From assembly GCF_038594605.1 (NCBI RefSeq), contig NZ_JBCFZM010000002.1:62001-126000 (forward strand): DNA of 64,000 nt. Reading direction: 5' to 3'. This DNA comes from Alteriqipengyuania bathyomarina_B. Its GTDB lineage: Bacteria; Pseudomonadota; Alphaproteobacteria; Sphingomonadales; Sphingomonadaceae. The translations under genes were made by a program, and so were the position numbers. The notes under the pieces are model-generated. The model saw nothing but the letters and a program-made list of their open reading frames with translations. It searched no databases and was not told the origin of the DNA. The stretch's first letter is position 1. Every line of letters starts with the position of its first letter. Of this stretch, positions 35,884 to 43,839 are shown in pieces.

Positions 35884-36747
35884 TTACTCCACTACAGCCG
35901 CGGCATCTGCCTCGGCTTCCGCTTCGCTCATGCCCGGATTGCCGCGCGACAGCAGGTCGGCGACCTTCTTGCCGCGACGCTGAGCGACCGACTTGGGCGA
36001 GCTTTGATCCTGCAGCGCGTCGAACGTTGCACGGATCATGTTGTAGGGGTTCGACGTGCCGACCGACTTGGTCACAACGTCGGCCACGCCGAGGCTTTCG
36101 AACACGGCACGCATCGGACCACCGGCGATGATGCCGGTACCCGCAGGTGCCGAACGCACGGTCACCTTGCCCGCACCGAAACGACCCTTGCCGTCGTGAT
36201 GCAGCGTGCGGCCTTCCTTCAGCGCGACGCGGATCATGTGCTTGCGCGCAGCGGCCGAAGCCTTGCTGATCGCCTCGGGCACTTCGCGCGCCTTGCCGTG
36301 GCCGAAGCCAACCCGGCCCTGGCCGTCGCCGACCACCACGAGTGCGGCGAAGCCGAAACGCTTACCACCCTTCACAGTCTTCGAGACGCGGTTGATGTGC
36401 ACCAGCTTCTCGATGATGCCATCGTCTTCTTCCTGACGACCACGGTTGCCATCGCGACCGCCACGGCCGCGCCCACGGCCACCACCATCGCGGTTGCCGC
36501 CGCCGCCACCGCGACCGCCACGGCCCTGCCGCTCGCGCGGTTGGCCTTCGGCGCCCTGTGCGGGGCTCTGGTTGTCGGCTGCTTCGGAAGGCGTGTCGGC
36601 AATGGCCGGCGCTTCCTTCTTCACACCATGATCGGTTTCCGCTTCGGCGACGCCACTGGCGGCCTTCGCCTTCGCGACCTCGGGCGTTTCCGGAACGCCC
36701 GGAGCCTGCTCCGGGGTTGCTTCGGTGTTGTTTTCGTCAGCCATCAT
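35884..36747 (-). CDS. rpsE: Ribosomal protein S5 with a long N-terminal extension
   Basis: Small-subunit protein controlling decoding accuracy. The S5 core begins near residue 108 (DGIIEKLVHINRVSKTVKGG) and continues with VVVGDGQGRVGFGHGKAREVP and GGPMRAVFESLGVADVVTKS. The 287-aa length is much above the usual 165-ish residues because of about 107 extra N-terminal residues, first acidic/Ala-rich, then an Arg-Gly-rich stretch (GRGGRGGGGG, GRGRGRGG). A second ATG one codon later is equally possible as start. The start overlaps the rplR stop by one base. Confidence 0.97.
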   Translation of the reverse strand: MMADENNTEATPEQAPGVPETPEVAKAKAASGVAEAETDHGVKKEAPAIADTPSEAADNQSPAQGAEGQPRERQGRGGRGGGGGNRDGGGRGRGRGGRDGNRGRQEEDDGIIEKLVHINRVSKTVKGGKRFGFAALVVVGDGQGRVGFGHGKAREVPEAISKASAAARKHMIRVALKEGRTLHHDGKGRFGAGKVTVRSAPAGTGIIAGGPMRAVFESLGVADVVTKSVGTSNPYNMIRATFDALQDQSSPKSVAQRRGKKVADLLSRGNPGMSEAEAEADAAAVVE

Positions 36748-37091
36748 CAGAACTCCAGCCCGTTTTCGCGGGCGGCATCGGCCAGCGCCTTGACGCGGCC
36801 ATGGAACAGGAACCCGCCGCGATCGAACACGACCGTGGTCACGCCCGCCTTCTTGGCGGCATCCGCGATATTCGAACCGACCGTCTTGGCGGCGTCGATA
36901 TTCGCGGTCGAGCCTTTCACGCCCAGCGTCGATGCACTGGCGAGCGTCTTGCCCGCCGCATCGTCGATGATCTGCGCGTAGATGTGCTTGCCCGTGCGGT
37001 GGACCGACAGGCGCGGCTTGCCGCCGGCATGCTTGCGAAGCGCGGTGCGCACGCGCTGGCGGCGGCGTTCAAAGAGAGAAAGCTTTGCCAT
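36747..37091 (-). CDS. rplR: Ribosomal protein L18
   Basis: 5S rRNA-binding protein of 114 aa, with LSLFERRRQRVRTALRK at the start, PRLSVHRTGKHIYAQIIDD and the C-terminal VVFDRGGFLFHGRVKALADA. I took the ATG at 37091 (MAKLS...), since the longer upstream frame is a shadow of rplF. It overlaps rpsE by one base. Confidence 0.97.
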   Translation of the reverse strand: MAKLSLFERRRQRVRTALRKHAGGKPRLSVHRTGKHIYAQIIDDAAGKTLASASTLGVKGSTANIDAAKTVGSNIADAAKKAGVTTVVFDRGGFLFHGRVKALADAARENGLEF

Positions 37092-37092
37092 C

Positions 37093-37626
37093 TTACTTCT
37101 TCTTCCCTTCCTTGCGGAAGATATACTCGCCCTGGTACTTGATACCCTTGCCCTTGTAGGGTTCGGGCTTGCGCCAGCGGCGGATTTCGGCGGCGAACTG
37201 GCCAACGGACTGCTTGTCGATACCGCTGATGATGACCGTGGTCTGGTCGGGCGTCTGCACGTCCAGGCCCTCGGGCACATCGAGATCGACGTCGTGCGAA
37301 TAGCCGAGCTGAAGCTTGAGCTTCTTGCCCTGCGCCTGCGCACGATAGCCGACGCCCGAGATCTGCAGCGTCTTGGAAAAGCCCGCCGTCACGCCCTCGA
37401 CCAGGTTCGAAACCATCGTCCGCTGCATGCCCCAGTGGCTGCGCGCGGGCTTGGTGTCGTTGACCGGGTCGACCGCGATCGAGCCGTCTTCCAGCTTGTA
37501 CGAAACGAGGTCCGACAAACCCATGGTGAGCGTGCCCTTGGGGCCCTTCACCGACAGGACGCCGTCGTCGATCTTGGCTTCGACCCCGCTCGGGATCTCG
37601 ACCGGACGTTTACCGATGCGGCTCAT
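37093..37626 (-). CDS. rplF: Ribosomal protein L6
   Basis: Large-subunit protein of 177 aa at the base of the GTPase-associated region. It starts MSRIGKRPVEIPSGVEAKID and ends with the strongly conserved EPYKGKGIKYQGEYIFRKEG. Its start overlaps the rpsH stop by one base and it precedes rplR by one base, the classical spc order. Confidence 0.98.
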   Translation of the reverse strand: MSRIGKRPVEIPSGVEAKIDDGVLSVKGPKGTLTMGLSDLVSYKLEDGSIAVDPVNDTKPARSHWGMQRTMVSNLVEGVTAGFSKTLQISGVGYRAQAQGKKLKLQLGYSHDVDLDVPEGLDVQTPDQTTVIISGIDKQSVGQFAAEIRRWRKPEPYKGKGIKYQGEYIFRKEGKKK

Positions 37627-38021
37627 CAGAACACCTCCGCCAGCACTTCGCCGCCGACGTTCTGGCTGCGCGCCTCGGCATCCGAGAGCACGCCGCGCGG
37701 CGTCGAGACGATGGTGATGCCAAGGCCGTTGCGCACCGTCGGCAGCTCGCGGCTGGCCGAATAGATACGCCGTCCCGGCTTGGACACGCGGGCGACATGC
37801 TTGATCGCAGGTTCGCCTTCGAAATATTTCAGTTCGATCCGCAGCGCCTTGTGCTTGCCGCTGTCGTCTTCGCTGTAGCCACGAATGTAGCCTTCGCGCT
37901 GAAGCACTTCGAGCACGTTCGCGCGCAGCTTGGACGCCGGCGACAGGACGGAGTCCTTCTTCGCCTGCTGGCCGTTGCGGATGCGGGTGAGCATGTCACC
38001 CAGGGGATCGGTCATTGCCAT
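37626..38021 (-). CDS. rpsH: Ribosomal protein S8
   Basis: Small-subunit protein of 131 aa. MTDPLGDMLTRIRNGQQAKK at the start and the C-terminal VRNGLGITIVSTPRGVLSDAEA are family hallmarks. In E. coli S8 is the translational repressor of the spc operon; whether that holds here cannot be read from the sequence. Confidence 0.98.
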   Translation of the reverse strand: MAMTDPLGDMLTRIRNGQQAKKDSVLSPASKLRANVLEVLQREGYIRGYSEDDSGKHKALRIELKYFEGEPAIKHVARVSKPGRRIYSASRELPTVRNGLGITIVSTPRGVLSDAEARSQNVGGEVLAEVF

Positions 38022-38032
38022 CTATCGATTCC

Positions 38033-38338
38033 TCACCAGCTCGACTTGGTCAGGCCAGGGATCAGACCCTTGTTGCCCAGGTTCCGCAGTTCGATACGGT
38101 TGATGCCGAACTTGCGGTAATAGCCACGGGGGCGACCGGTGGTGGAGCAGCGGTTGCGGACCCGGGTCGGGTTCGCGTTGCGCGGAATTTCGGCCATCTT
38201 GAGCCGGGCCATCAGGCGCTCGGTCTCGTCGGCGTCCTTATCGTCCGCGATAGCCTTAAGCTTCGCGTACTTGTCCGCGTACTTCTTGACGAGAGCCTTG
38301 CGCTTCTCGTTCTTGTTGATGGAACTCAGTTTCGCCAT
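38033..38338 (-). CDS. rpsN: Ribosomal protein S14
   Basis: Small-subunit head protein of 101 aa, the long zinc-independent form: there is no CxxC pair. It ends RNRCSTTGRPRGYYRKFGIN and LRNLGNKGLIPGLTKSSW, as expected. It lies between rplE and rpsH with short gaps. Confidence 0.98.
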   Translation of the reverse strand: MAKLSSINKNEKRKALVKKYADKYAKLKAIADDKDADETERLMARLKMAEIPRNANPTRVRNRCSTTGRPRGYYRKFGINRIELRNLGNKGLIPGLTKSSW

Positions 38339-38379
38339 TGGACTTAAGCTCTCTTACTTCTTTGCGTTGCGGGGGCAGC

Positions 38380-38964
38380 TCACGCTGCCTCCTTCTCTTC
38401 GTCGGCCTTCGTTTCGGCCGGGAACGGGAAACCGAACAGGCGCAGCAATTCGCGTGCTTCCTCGTCGGTCTTCGCGGTGGTGGTCACGATGATATCCATG
38501 CCCCGGACCTTTTCGATCTGGTCGTAGGAAATCTCGGTGAAGATGATCTGCTCCTTCAGACCCATGGCGTAGTTGCCACGGCCGTCGAAGCTCTTCGGGT
38601 TCAGACCACGGAAGTCGCGAATGCGGGGCATTGCGATCGTCACCAGACGGTCGAGGAATTCGTACATCCGGTCGCGGCGCAAGGTCACCTTGCAACCGAT
38701 CGGCATGCCTTCACGCAGCTTGAACTGCGCGATCGACTTCTTCGCCTTGGTGATGACGGGCTTCTGGCCCGCGATCAGCGCCATTTCCTCGGCTGCGGTC
38801 TGGACCTTCTTCTTGTCCTGGCTCGCTTCGCCCACGCCCATGTTAAGCGTGATCTTTTCGAGCCGCGGGACTTCGAGACGGTTCTTGTAGCCGAACTTCT
38901 CGGTCATAGCCTTGACGATCTGGTCGTCGTAGCGGGCCTTCATGCGGGGGGTATAATCAGCCAT
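38380..38964 (-). CDS. rplE: Ribosomal protein L5
   Basis: 5S rRNA-binding protein of 194 aa. It has KITLNMGVGEASQDKKKV, the VTLRRDRMYEFLDRLVTIA region and GMDIIVTTTAKTDEEARELL near the end. The ATG at 38964 overlaps the end of rplX by eight bases; an upstream in-frame codon at 38991 is inside rplX and less likely. Confidence 0.98.
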   Translation of the reverse strand: MADYTPRMKARYDDQIVKAMTEKFGYKNRLEVPRLEKITLNMGVGEASQDKKKVQTAAEEMALIAGQKPVITKAKKSIAQFKLREGMPIGCKVTLRRDRMYEFLDRLVTIAMPRIRDFRGLNPKSFDGRGNYAMGLKEQIIFTEISYDQIEKVRGMDIIVTTTAKTDEEARELLRLFGFPFPAETKADEEKEAA

Positions 38965-39277
38965 CGATGGTCTCTCCGGACTTGACCGCAACGCGCACTT
39001 TCTTGCCGTCGCGCTCTTCGATACGCACGCGGGTGGGCGCGCCGTCCTTGGGATCGGCGACCGCCACCTTGGCGATGTGCATCGGCGCTTCGTAGCGATC
39101 GATGCCGCCCTGCGGGTTCGCCTGGCTCGGCTTGCGGTGACGGGCGATCATGTTGACGCCTTCTACCACGACCTTGCCTTCCTTCGGCATGACCTTGGCG
39201 ACCGTACCGGTCTTGCCCTTGTCCTTGCCCGAAAGCACGACGACGTTGTCGCCCTTCTTGATCTTCGCCATGCCCAT
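38957..39277 (-). CDS. rplX: Ribosomal protein L24
   Basis: Large-subunit assembly initiator of 106 aa with a KOW motif (KKGDNVVVLSGKDKGKTGTV) near the start and GGIDRYEAPMHIAKV in the middle. Its ATG at 39277 overlaps the rplN stop (TAATG); a second in-frame ATG two codons later could also serve. The end overlaps rplE. Confidence 0.97.
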   Translation of the reverse strand: MGMAKIKKGDNVVVLSGKDKGKTGTVAKVMPKEGKVVVEGVNMIARHRKPSQANPQGGIDRYEAPMHIAKVAVADPKDGAPTRVRIEERDGKKVRVAVKSGETIDG

Positions 39278-39645
39278 TACAGCACCTCCGGTGCGAGCGA
39301 GATGATCTTCATGAAGCCACGGCCACGCAGTTCGCGGACCACCGGCCCGAAAATACGGGTGCCGATCGGCTCTTCGTTCTTGTTGACGAGCACCGCTGCG
39401 TTCGAATCGAAGCGGATCACGCTGCCGTCGGGACGGCGCACGTCCTTGCGGGTGCGCACGATCACCGCGCGGTGAACGTCGCCCTTCTTCACTTTCGCAC
39501 GCGGCTGGGCTTCCTTGACGGAAACCACGATCACGTCCCCGACACTCGCGAAACGACGCTTCGACCCGCCCAGCACCTTGATGCACTGGACGCGCTTTGC
39601 GCCGCTGTTATCCGCGACGTCGAGATTGGACTGCATCTGGATCAT
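39277..39645 (-). CDS. rplN: Ribosomal protein L14
   Basis: Large-subunit protein of 122 aa: MIQMQSNLDVADNSGAKRVQ at the start, KVLGGSKRRFASVGDVIVVSV and the C-terminal FGPVVRELRGRGFMKIISLA. It is the first gene of the spc operon; a 77-base spacer separates it from rpsQ of the S10 operon. Confidence 0.98.
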   Translation of the reverse strand: MIQMQSNLDVADNSGAKRVQCIKVLGGSKRRFASVGDVIVVSVKEAQPRAKVKKGDVHRAVIVRTRKDVRRPDGSVIRFDSNAAVLVNKNEEPIGTRIFGPVVRELRGRGFMKIISLAPEVL

Positions 39646-39722
39646 CGATCCGGTTCCTTCTCTTGGCTTGTCGGGACGGCTCCCTTCCAGGGCGCCCGAC
39701 AGTTCCTTCGTCTAGTTCGTTG

Positions 39723-40022
39723 TCAGCTGTTGCTGGCGTCGGCCGCTTCTACGTCCAGATCGGCTTCCACCGCCTGCACGCCGCCCGACACGACCCGGTC
39801 CTTCACGGCCCAGGTCTTGGTCTTCGAGATCGGCTTGGTTTCCTCGATCCGCACGATGTCGCCGAGTTCGTACTCGTTCTTCTCGTCGTGGGCGTGGTAC
39901 TTCTTCGAACGACGGATGATCTTCCCGTAAAGCGGGTGCTTCACCTTGCGTTCGACCAGCACGGTCACGGTCTTGTCGGTCTTCGTGGAAGAGACCGTAC
40001 CGATGAGAATACGCTTGGGCAT
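39723..40022 (-). CDS. rpsQ: Ribosomal protein S17
   Basis: Small-subunit protein of 99 aa. The core (MPKRILIGTVSSTKTDKTVT, ERKVKHPLYGKIIRRSKKYH, RIEETKPISKTKTW) is normal. About 15 residues at the C-terminus (EADLDVEAADASNS) form an acidic extension. It is the last gene of the S10 operon. Confidence 0.97.
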   Translation of the reverse strand: MPKRILIGTVSSTKTDKTVTVLVERKVKHPLYGKIIRRSKKYHAHDEKNEYELGDIVRIEETKPISKTKTWAVKDRVVSGGVQAVEADLDVEAADASNS

Positions 40023-40032
40023 GGTCTACTCC

Positions 40033-40242
40033 TTACGCCTTTGCCGCCGCGGCGCGCGTGCGCTCGCTCTGCAAAGTCTTGATGCGCGCGATCGTGCGGC
40101 GGACTTCCTGAACGCGAGCGGGACGCTCGAGCTGGTTGGTCGCTGCCTGAAAGCGCAGGTTGAACGCTTCGCGCTTGAGCTCGGTAAGCTCCGCGCTCAG
40201 CTGGTCGTCGCTCTTCTGGCGAAGGTCTTCGGTGTTGCTCAC
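40033..40242 (-). CDS. rpmC: Ribosomal protein L29
   Basis: A 69-aa two-helix protein near the exit tunnel. DLRQKSDDQLSAELTELKRE, AFNLRFQAATNQLERPARVQ and VRRTIARIKTLQSER are typical. It directly abuts the rplP stop, then rpsQ follows. Confidence 0.97.
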   Translation of the reverse strand: MSNTEDLRQKSDDQLSAELTELKREAFNLRFQAATNQLERPARVQEVRRTIARIKTLQSERTRAAAAKA

Positions 40243-40677
40243 TTATTCGCCTTTCAGATGCGACTGGTCGCCGAGACGTGCGACAACCTTGGTCTTGATT
40301 GGCAGTTTCATGGCGGCACGTTCGAACGCTTCGGCGGCCAGCGGGCCGGACACGCCGTCCAGTTCGAACAGGATACGGCCCGGCTTCACGCGCGCGGCCC
40401 AATATTCGACCGAGCCCTTGCCCTTACCCTGCCGGACTTCGGCAGGCTTCTTCGACACGGGCACGTCGGGGAACACGCGGATCCAGAGGCGCCCCTGGCG
40501 CTTCATGTGACGCGTAATCGCACGGCGAGCAGCCTCGATCTGACGGGCAGTAATACGCTCGGGCTCGAGAGCCTTCAGGCCGTAGGACCCGAAGTTGAGC
40601 TCGGTTCCGCCCTTGGCAGCGCCCTTGATCCGGCCCTTGAAGGCCTTGCGGTACTTGGTGCGTTTGGGTTGCAGCAT
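40243..40677 (-). CDS. rplP: Ribosomal protein L16
   Basis: Large-subunit protein of 144 aa that helps place the aminoacyl-tRNA. It opens MLQPKRTKYRKAFKGRIKGA and has RQIEAARRAITRHMKRQGRL and GKGSVEYWAARVKPGRILFE. Length and order (rpsC-rplP-rpmC) are standard. Confidence 0.98.
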   Translation of the reverse strand: MLQPKRTKYRKAFKGRIKGAAKGGTELNFGSYGLKALEPERITARQIEAARRAITRHMKRQGRLWIRVFPDVPVSKKPAEVRQGKGKGSVEYWAARVKPGRILFELDGVSGPLAAEAFERAAMKLPIKTKVVARLGDQSHLKGE

Positions 40678-40698
40678 GGTTCTTTCCTAATCCTGCAA

Positions 40699-41394
40699 TC
40701 AGCGCGCCGGACGCACGCCGGAAGTCTGCGCTTCCATCATGAGGCGGTCCTGCGCGGTCGGATCGTGCGCCAGAATCTCGCCTTTGAAGATCCAGCACTT
40801 GATACCGATGATGCCATAGGCGGTCAGCGCCTCGGCTTCGGCATAGTCGACATTGGCGCGCAGCGTGTGAAGCGGAACGCGACCTTCGCGATACCATTCC
40901 ACGCGGGCGATCTCGGCACCGCCGAGGCGGCCACCGCAGGTGATCCGGATGCCTTCGGCACCCAGACGCAGCGCGGACTGCACGGCGCGCTTCATCGCAC
41001 GGCGGAAAGCCACACGACGCACGAGCTGATCGGCAATGCCCTGCGCGACGAGCTTCGCATCGATTTCCGGCTTGCGGATTTCAACGATGTTGAGCTTCAC
41101 TTCGCTCGCGGTCATCTTCGCCAGCTTGGCGCGCAGCTTTTCGATGTCCGCACCCTTCTTGCCGATGATGACACCGGGCCGTGCGGCATAGATCGAAATG
41201 CGGCACAGCTTGGCCGGACGTTCGATCACCACCTTCGAGATCGCAGCCTGCGGCAGCGAGTTCACGATGTGCTTGCGGATCTCGATGTCTTCCTTGAGCA
41301 GCTGCGCATAGTCACGCCCTTCGGCGTACCAGCGGCTGTCCCAGGTGCGGTTGATCTGCAGGCGCAGACCGATCGGATTGCTCTTCTGACCCAT
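40699..41394 (-). CDS. rpsC: Ribosomal protein S3
   Basis: Small-subunit mRNA-entry protein of 231 aa with MGQKSNPIGLRLQINRTWDS at the start, the KH-domain GVIIGKKGADIEKLRAKLAK and GAEGIRITCGGRLGGAEIAR. It lies one base after rplV in the S10 operon. Confidence 0.98.
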   Translation of the reverse strand: MGQKSNPIGLRLQINRTWDSRWYAEGRDYAQLLKEDIEIRKHIVNSLPQAAISKVVIERPAKLCRISIYAARPGVIIGKKGADIEKLRAKLAKMTASEVKLNIVEIRKPEIDAKLVAQGIADQLVRRVAFRRAMKRAVQSALRLGAEGIRITCGGRLGGAEIARVEWYREGRVPLHTLRANVDYAEAEALTAYGIIGIKCWIFKGEILAHDPTAQDRLMMEAQTSGVRPAR

Positions 41395-41395
41395 C

Positions 41396-41773
41396 TTACG
41401 CTTCCTCTTGCTCGCGCACGACGATGCGCAGGCGGCTGAAGGGCTTCAGGATGCGGGTCGACTTGCCGCGACCGCGCGTATGGAAGCGCTTCATCGTGAT
41501 CGATTTGCCCACGCTGGCTTCGGCGACCACCAGGGCGTCGACGTCCAGATCGTGGTTGTTTTCGGCGTTGGCGATCGCGGAGGCGAGCACCTTGCTCGCG
41601 TCCTTGGCCATCGCCTTCTTCGAAAAGGCGAGAATGTTCAACGCCTCTTCGGCCTTCTTGCCACGGATCAGTTCCGCAACGAGGTTCAGCTTCTGGGCGG
41701 AGCCACGGATCGTGGTACCGACAGCCAGCGCCTCGTTATCGGCGACGCGGCGGGGAGCTTTCTGCTTGCTCAT
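41396..41773 (-). CDS. rplV: Ribosomal protein L22
   Basis: Exit-tunnel protein of 125 aa. KLNLVAELIRGKKAEEALNI, the loop ASVGKSITMKRFHTRGRGKS and the terminal FSRLRIVVREQEEA are the expected features. The tunnel loop looks intact, so no macrolide-resistance type deletion is seen. Its start overlaps the rpsS stop by one base. Confidence 0.98.
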   Translation of the reverse strand: MSKQKAPRRVADNEALAVGTTIRGSAQKLNLVAELIRGKKAEEALNILAFSKKAMAKDASKVLASAIANAENNHDLDVDALVVAEASVGKSITMKRFHTRGRGKSTRILKPFSRLRIVVREQEEA

Positions 41774-42048
41774 CAGCGCTTGCCTTTCTTGTCGGCGGCG
41801 TGACCCGGGAAGGTGCGCGTGGGCGCGAATTCACCGAGCTTGTGACCGACCATCTCTTCCGAGACGGACACGGGAATGAACTTGTGGCCGTTGTAGACGC
41901 TGAACGTCAGCCCAACGAACTGCGGCAGGATGGTGGAGCGGCGCGACCAGGTCTTGATCGGAGCCTTAGCGTTCTTGTCCTGCGCGTCCTCTGCCTTCTT
42001 GAGAAGGCTGAGTTCCACAAACGGACCTTTCCAAACGGAACGTGCCAT
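41773..42048 (-). CDS. rpsS: Ribosomal protein S19
   Basis: Small-subunit head protein of 91 aa: MARSVWKGPFVELSLLKKAE at the start, TWSRRSTILPQFVGLTFSVY and MVGHKLGEFAPTRTFPGHAA. The order rplB-rpsS-rplV is standard. Confidence 0.98.
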   Translation of the reverse strand: MARSVWKGPFVELSLLKKAEDAQDKNAKAPIKTWSRRSTILPQFVGLTFSVYNGHKFIPVSVSEEMVGHKLGEFAPTRTFPGHAADKKGKR

Positions 42049-42055
42049 GATGCGA

Positions 42056-42892
42056 TTACCTCTTCTTCTTCGCGTGGCGCGAACGGATGATCATCTTGTC
42101 CGTCTGCTTGTTCTTGCGGGTACGGGCGCCCTTGGTCGGCTTGCCCCACGGGGTCACCGGATGGCGGCCACCGCTGGTCTTGCCTTCACCACCGCCATGG
42201 GGGTGATCGACCGGGTTCTTGGCGACACCGCGGGTCAGCGGGCGACGGCCCTTCCAGCGCGTGCGACCGGCCTTGCCGAAGTTCTGGTTCTGGTTGTCGG
42301 GGTTCGAAACCGCGCCAACCGTGCCCATGCAATCGGCCCGCAGGTAACGCTGCTCGCCCGAGTTCAGACGAACGATGACCATGCCGCGGTCGCGACCGAC
42401 CAGCTGCACATAGGCACCTGCCGAACGTGCGATCTGGCCACCCTTGCCCGGCTTCATCTCCACATTGTGGATGATGGTGCCGACCGGCATGCTACCCAGC
42501 GGCATCGCGTTGCCCGGCTTGGTGTCGACCTTCTCGCCCGCGATCACCTTGTCGCCAACGGCGAGGCGCTGCGGTGCGATGATGTAGGCCAGCTCTTCGT
42601 CGGCATACTTGATCAGTGCGATGAAGGCGGTGCGGTTGGGATCATATTCGATCCGCTCAACGGTGCCTTCAACGTCCCACTTGCGACGCTTGAAGTCGAT
42701 GTAGCGATACTTCTGCTTGTGCCCGCCCGCGATACCGCGGCTGGTCACGTGGCCCTTGTTGTTGCGACCACCGGTCTTGCGCTTACCTTCGGTAAGCGCC
42801 TTGACCGGCTTGCCCTTGTAGAGGCCGGACTTGTCGACCAGGATCAGGCCGCGACGGGCCGGGCTGGTCGGTTTATAGTTCTTGAGTGCCAT
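42056..42892 (-). CDS. rplB: Ribosomal protein L2
   Basis: Core large-subunit protein of 278 aa. It contains GGRNNKGHVTSRGIAGGHKQ, RYLRADCMGTVGAVSNPDNQ and the peptidyl-transferase-associated GVAKNPVDHPHGGGEGKTSG with its conserved His. Length is standard. Confidence 0.99.
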   Translation of the reverse strand: MALKNYKPTSPARRGLILVDKSGLYKGKPVKALTEGKRKTGGRNNKGHVTSRGIAGGHKQKYRYIDFKRRKWDVEGTVERIEYDPNRTAFIALIKYADEELAYIIAPQRLAVGDKVIAGEKVDTKPGNAMPLGSMPVGTIIHNVEMKPGKGGQIARSAGAYVQLVGRDRGMVIVRLNSGEQRYLRADCMGTVGAVSNPDNQNQNFGKAGRTRWKGRRPLTRGVAKNPVDHPHGGGEGKTSGGRHPVTPWGKPTKGARTRKNKQTDKMIIRSRHAKKKR

Positions 42893-42909
42893 GGTCCTGT
42901 CCTAGCTCC

Positions 42910-43218
42910 TCAGATGCCGCTCGTGACGTCGATGGAATCGCCGTCCTTGAGGGTCACGATCGCCTTCTTGGTGTCGTTGCGACGGTAGGGCTTGCCCCGC
43001 CAGCGCTTGACCTTGCCCTTGCTGACGATGGTGTTCACGCCTGCGACCTTCACGTCGAACAGCGCTTCTACCGCGTCGCGGATCTGCGGCTTGGTGGCAT
43101 CGTTCGACACCTTGAACACGACCGCATTGTTTTCGCTCGCAAGCGTCGACTTCTCGGTGATGTGCGGTGCGAGGATCACGTCGTAGTGCCGCGCGTCGAT
43201 TGCGTCTTTCTTAGCCAT
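42910..43218 (-). CDS. rplW: Ribosomal protein L23
   Basis: Exit-tunnel docking protein of 102 aa for trigger factor and SRP. It has HYDVILAPHITEKSTLASEN and DVKVAGVNTIVSKGKVKRWR. Its start overlaps the rplD stop by eight bases. Confidence 0.98.
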   Translation of the reverse strand: MAKKDAIDARHYDVILAPHITEKSTLASENNAVVFKVSNDATKPQIRDAVEALFDVKVAGVNTIVSKGKVKRWRGKPYRRNDTKKAIVTLKDGDSIDVTSGI

Positions 43219-43837
43219 TGAAACGCGCCTCCAGCTTTTCGACCGCGTCCTTGGTGAGGACCAGCGTGTCGTGCTTCAGGATGTCGTAAACGTTGGCGCC
43301 CATCGCCGGCATCACATTGATGCCATGCAGGTTGGCCGAAGCGCGGGCGAAACCTTCGTTCACGCTCTCGCCGTCGATTACCAGCACCTTGCCGTTCCAG
43401 CCCGCCTTGTCGAAGTGGGCCTTGAGAGCCTTCGTCTTGGCGTCCTTCAGTTCCAGCGAGTCGACGACGACGAGGCCGTCCTTCGCCTTGCTGCTGAGCG
43501 CCATCTTGAGGCCGAGGGCACGGATCTTCTTGTTGAGCGACATGTTGAAGTCACGCTTGCGCGCACCATGCGCCTTACCGCCGCCGATGAAGATCGGTGC
43601 GCCGCGGTCGCCGTGGCGAGCGCCGCCCGAACCCTTCTGCGGGCCGAACTTCTTGCCGGTACGGGCCACGTCCGAACGCTCACGCGTCGGGCGTGCGGTC
43701 GCACGGCGGTTCCACAGCTGCCAGGTGACAACGCGGTGAAGGATGTCGGCACGCGGCTCGACCCCGAACACGGCATCGTTCAGCTCGATATCGCCCGACG
43801 CTTTACCGCCGTCGATTTTCTGTATCGCGATCTTCAC
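43211..43837 (-). CDS. rplD: Ribosomal protein L4
   Basis: Large-subunit protein of 208 aa. It has LWNRRATARPTRERSDVART, the tunnel-loop KKFGPQKGSGGARHGDRGAP and a KIRALGLKMALSSKAKDG segment. In E. coli L4 represses the S10 operon through a leader; here the long structured spacer is between rpsJ and rplC. Confidence 0.98.
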   Translation of the reverse strand: MKIAIQKIDGGKASGDIELNDAVFGVEPRADILHRVVTWQLWNRRATARPTRERSDVARTGKKFGPQKGSGGARHGDRGAPIFIGGGKAHGARKRDFNMSLNKKIRALGLKMALSSKAKDGLVVVDSLELKDAKTKALKAHFDKAGWNGKVLVIDGESVNEGFARASANLHGINVMPAMGANVYDILKHDTLVLTKDAVEKLEARFNG

Positions 43838-43839
43838 GA

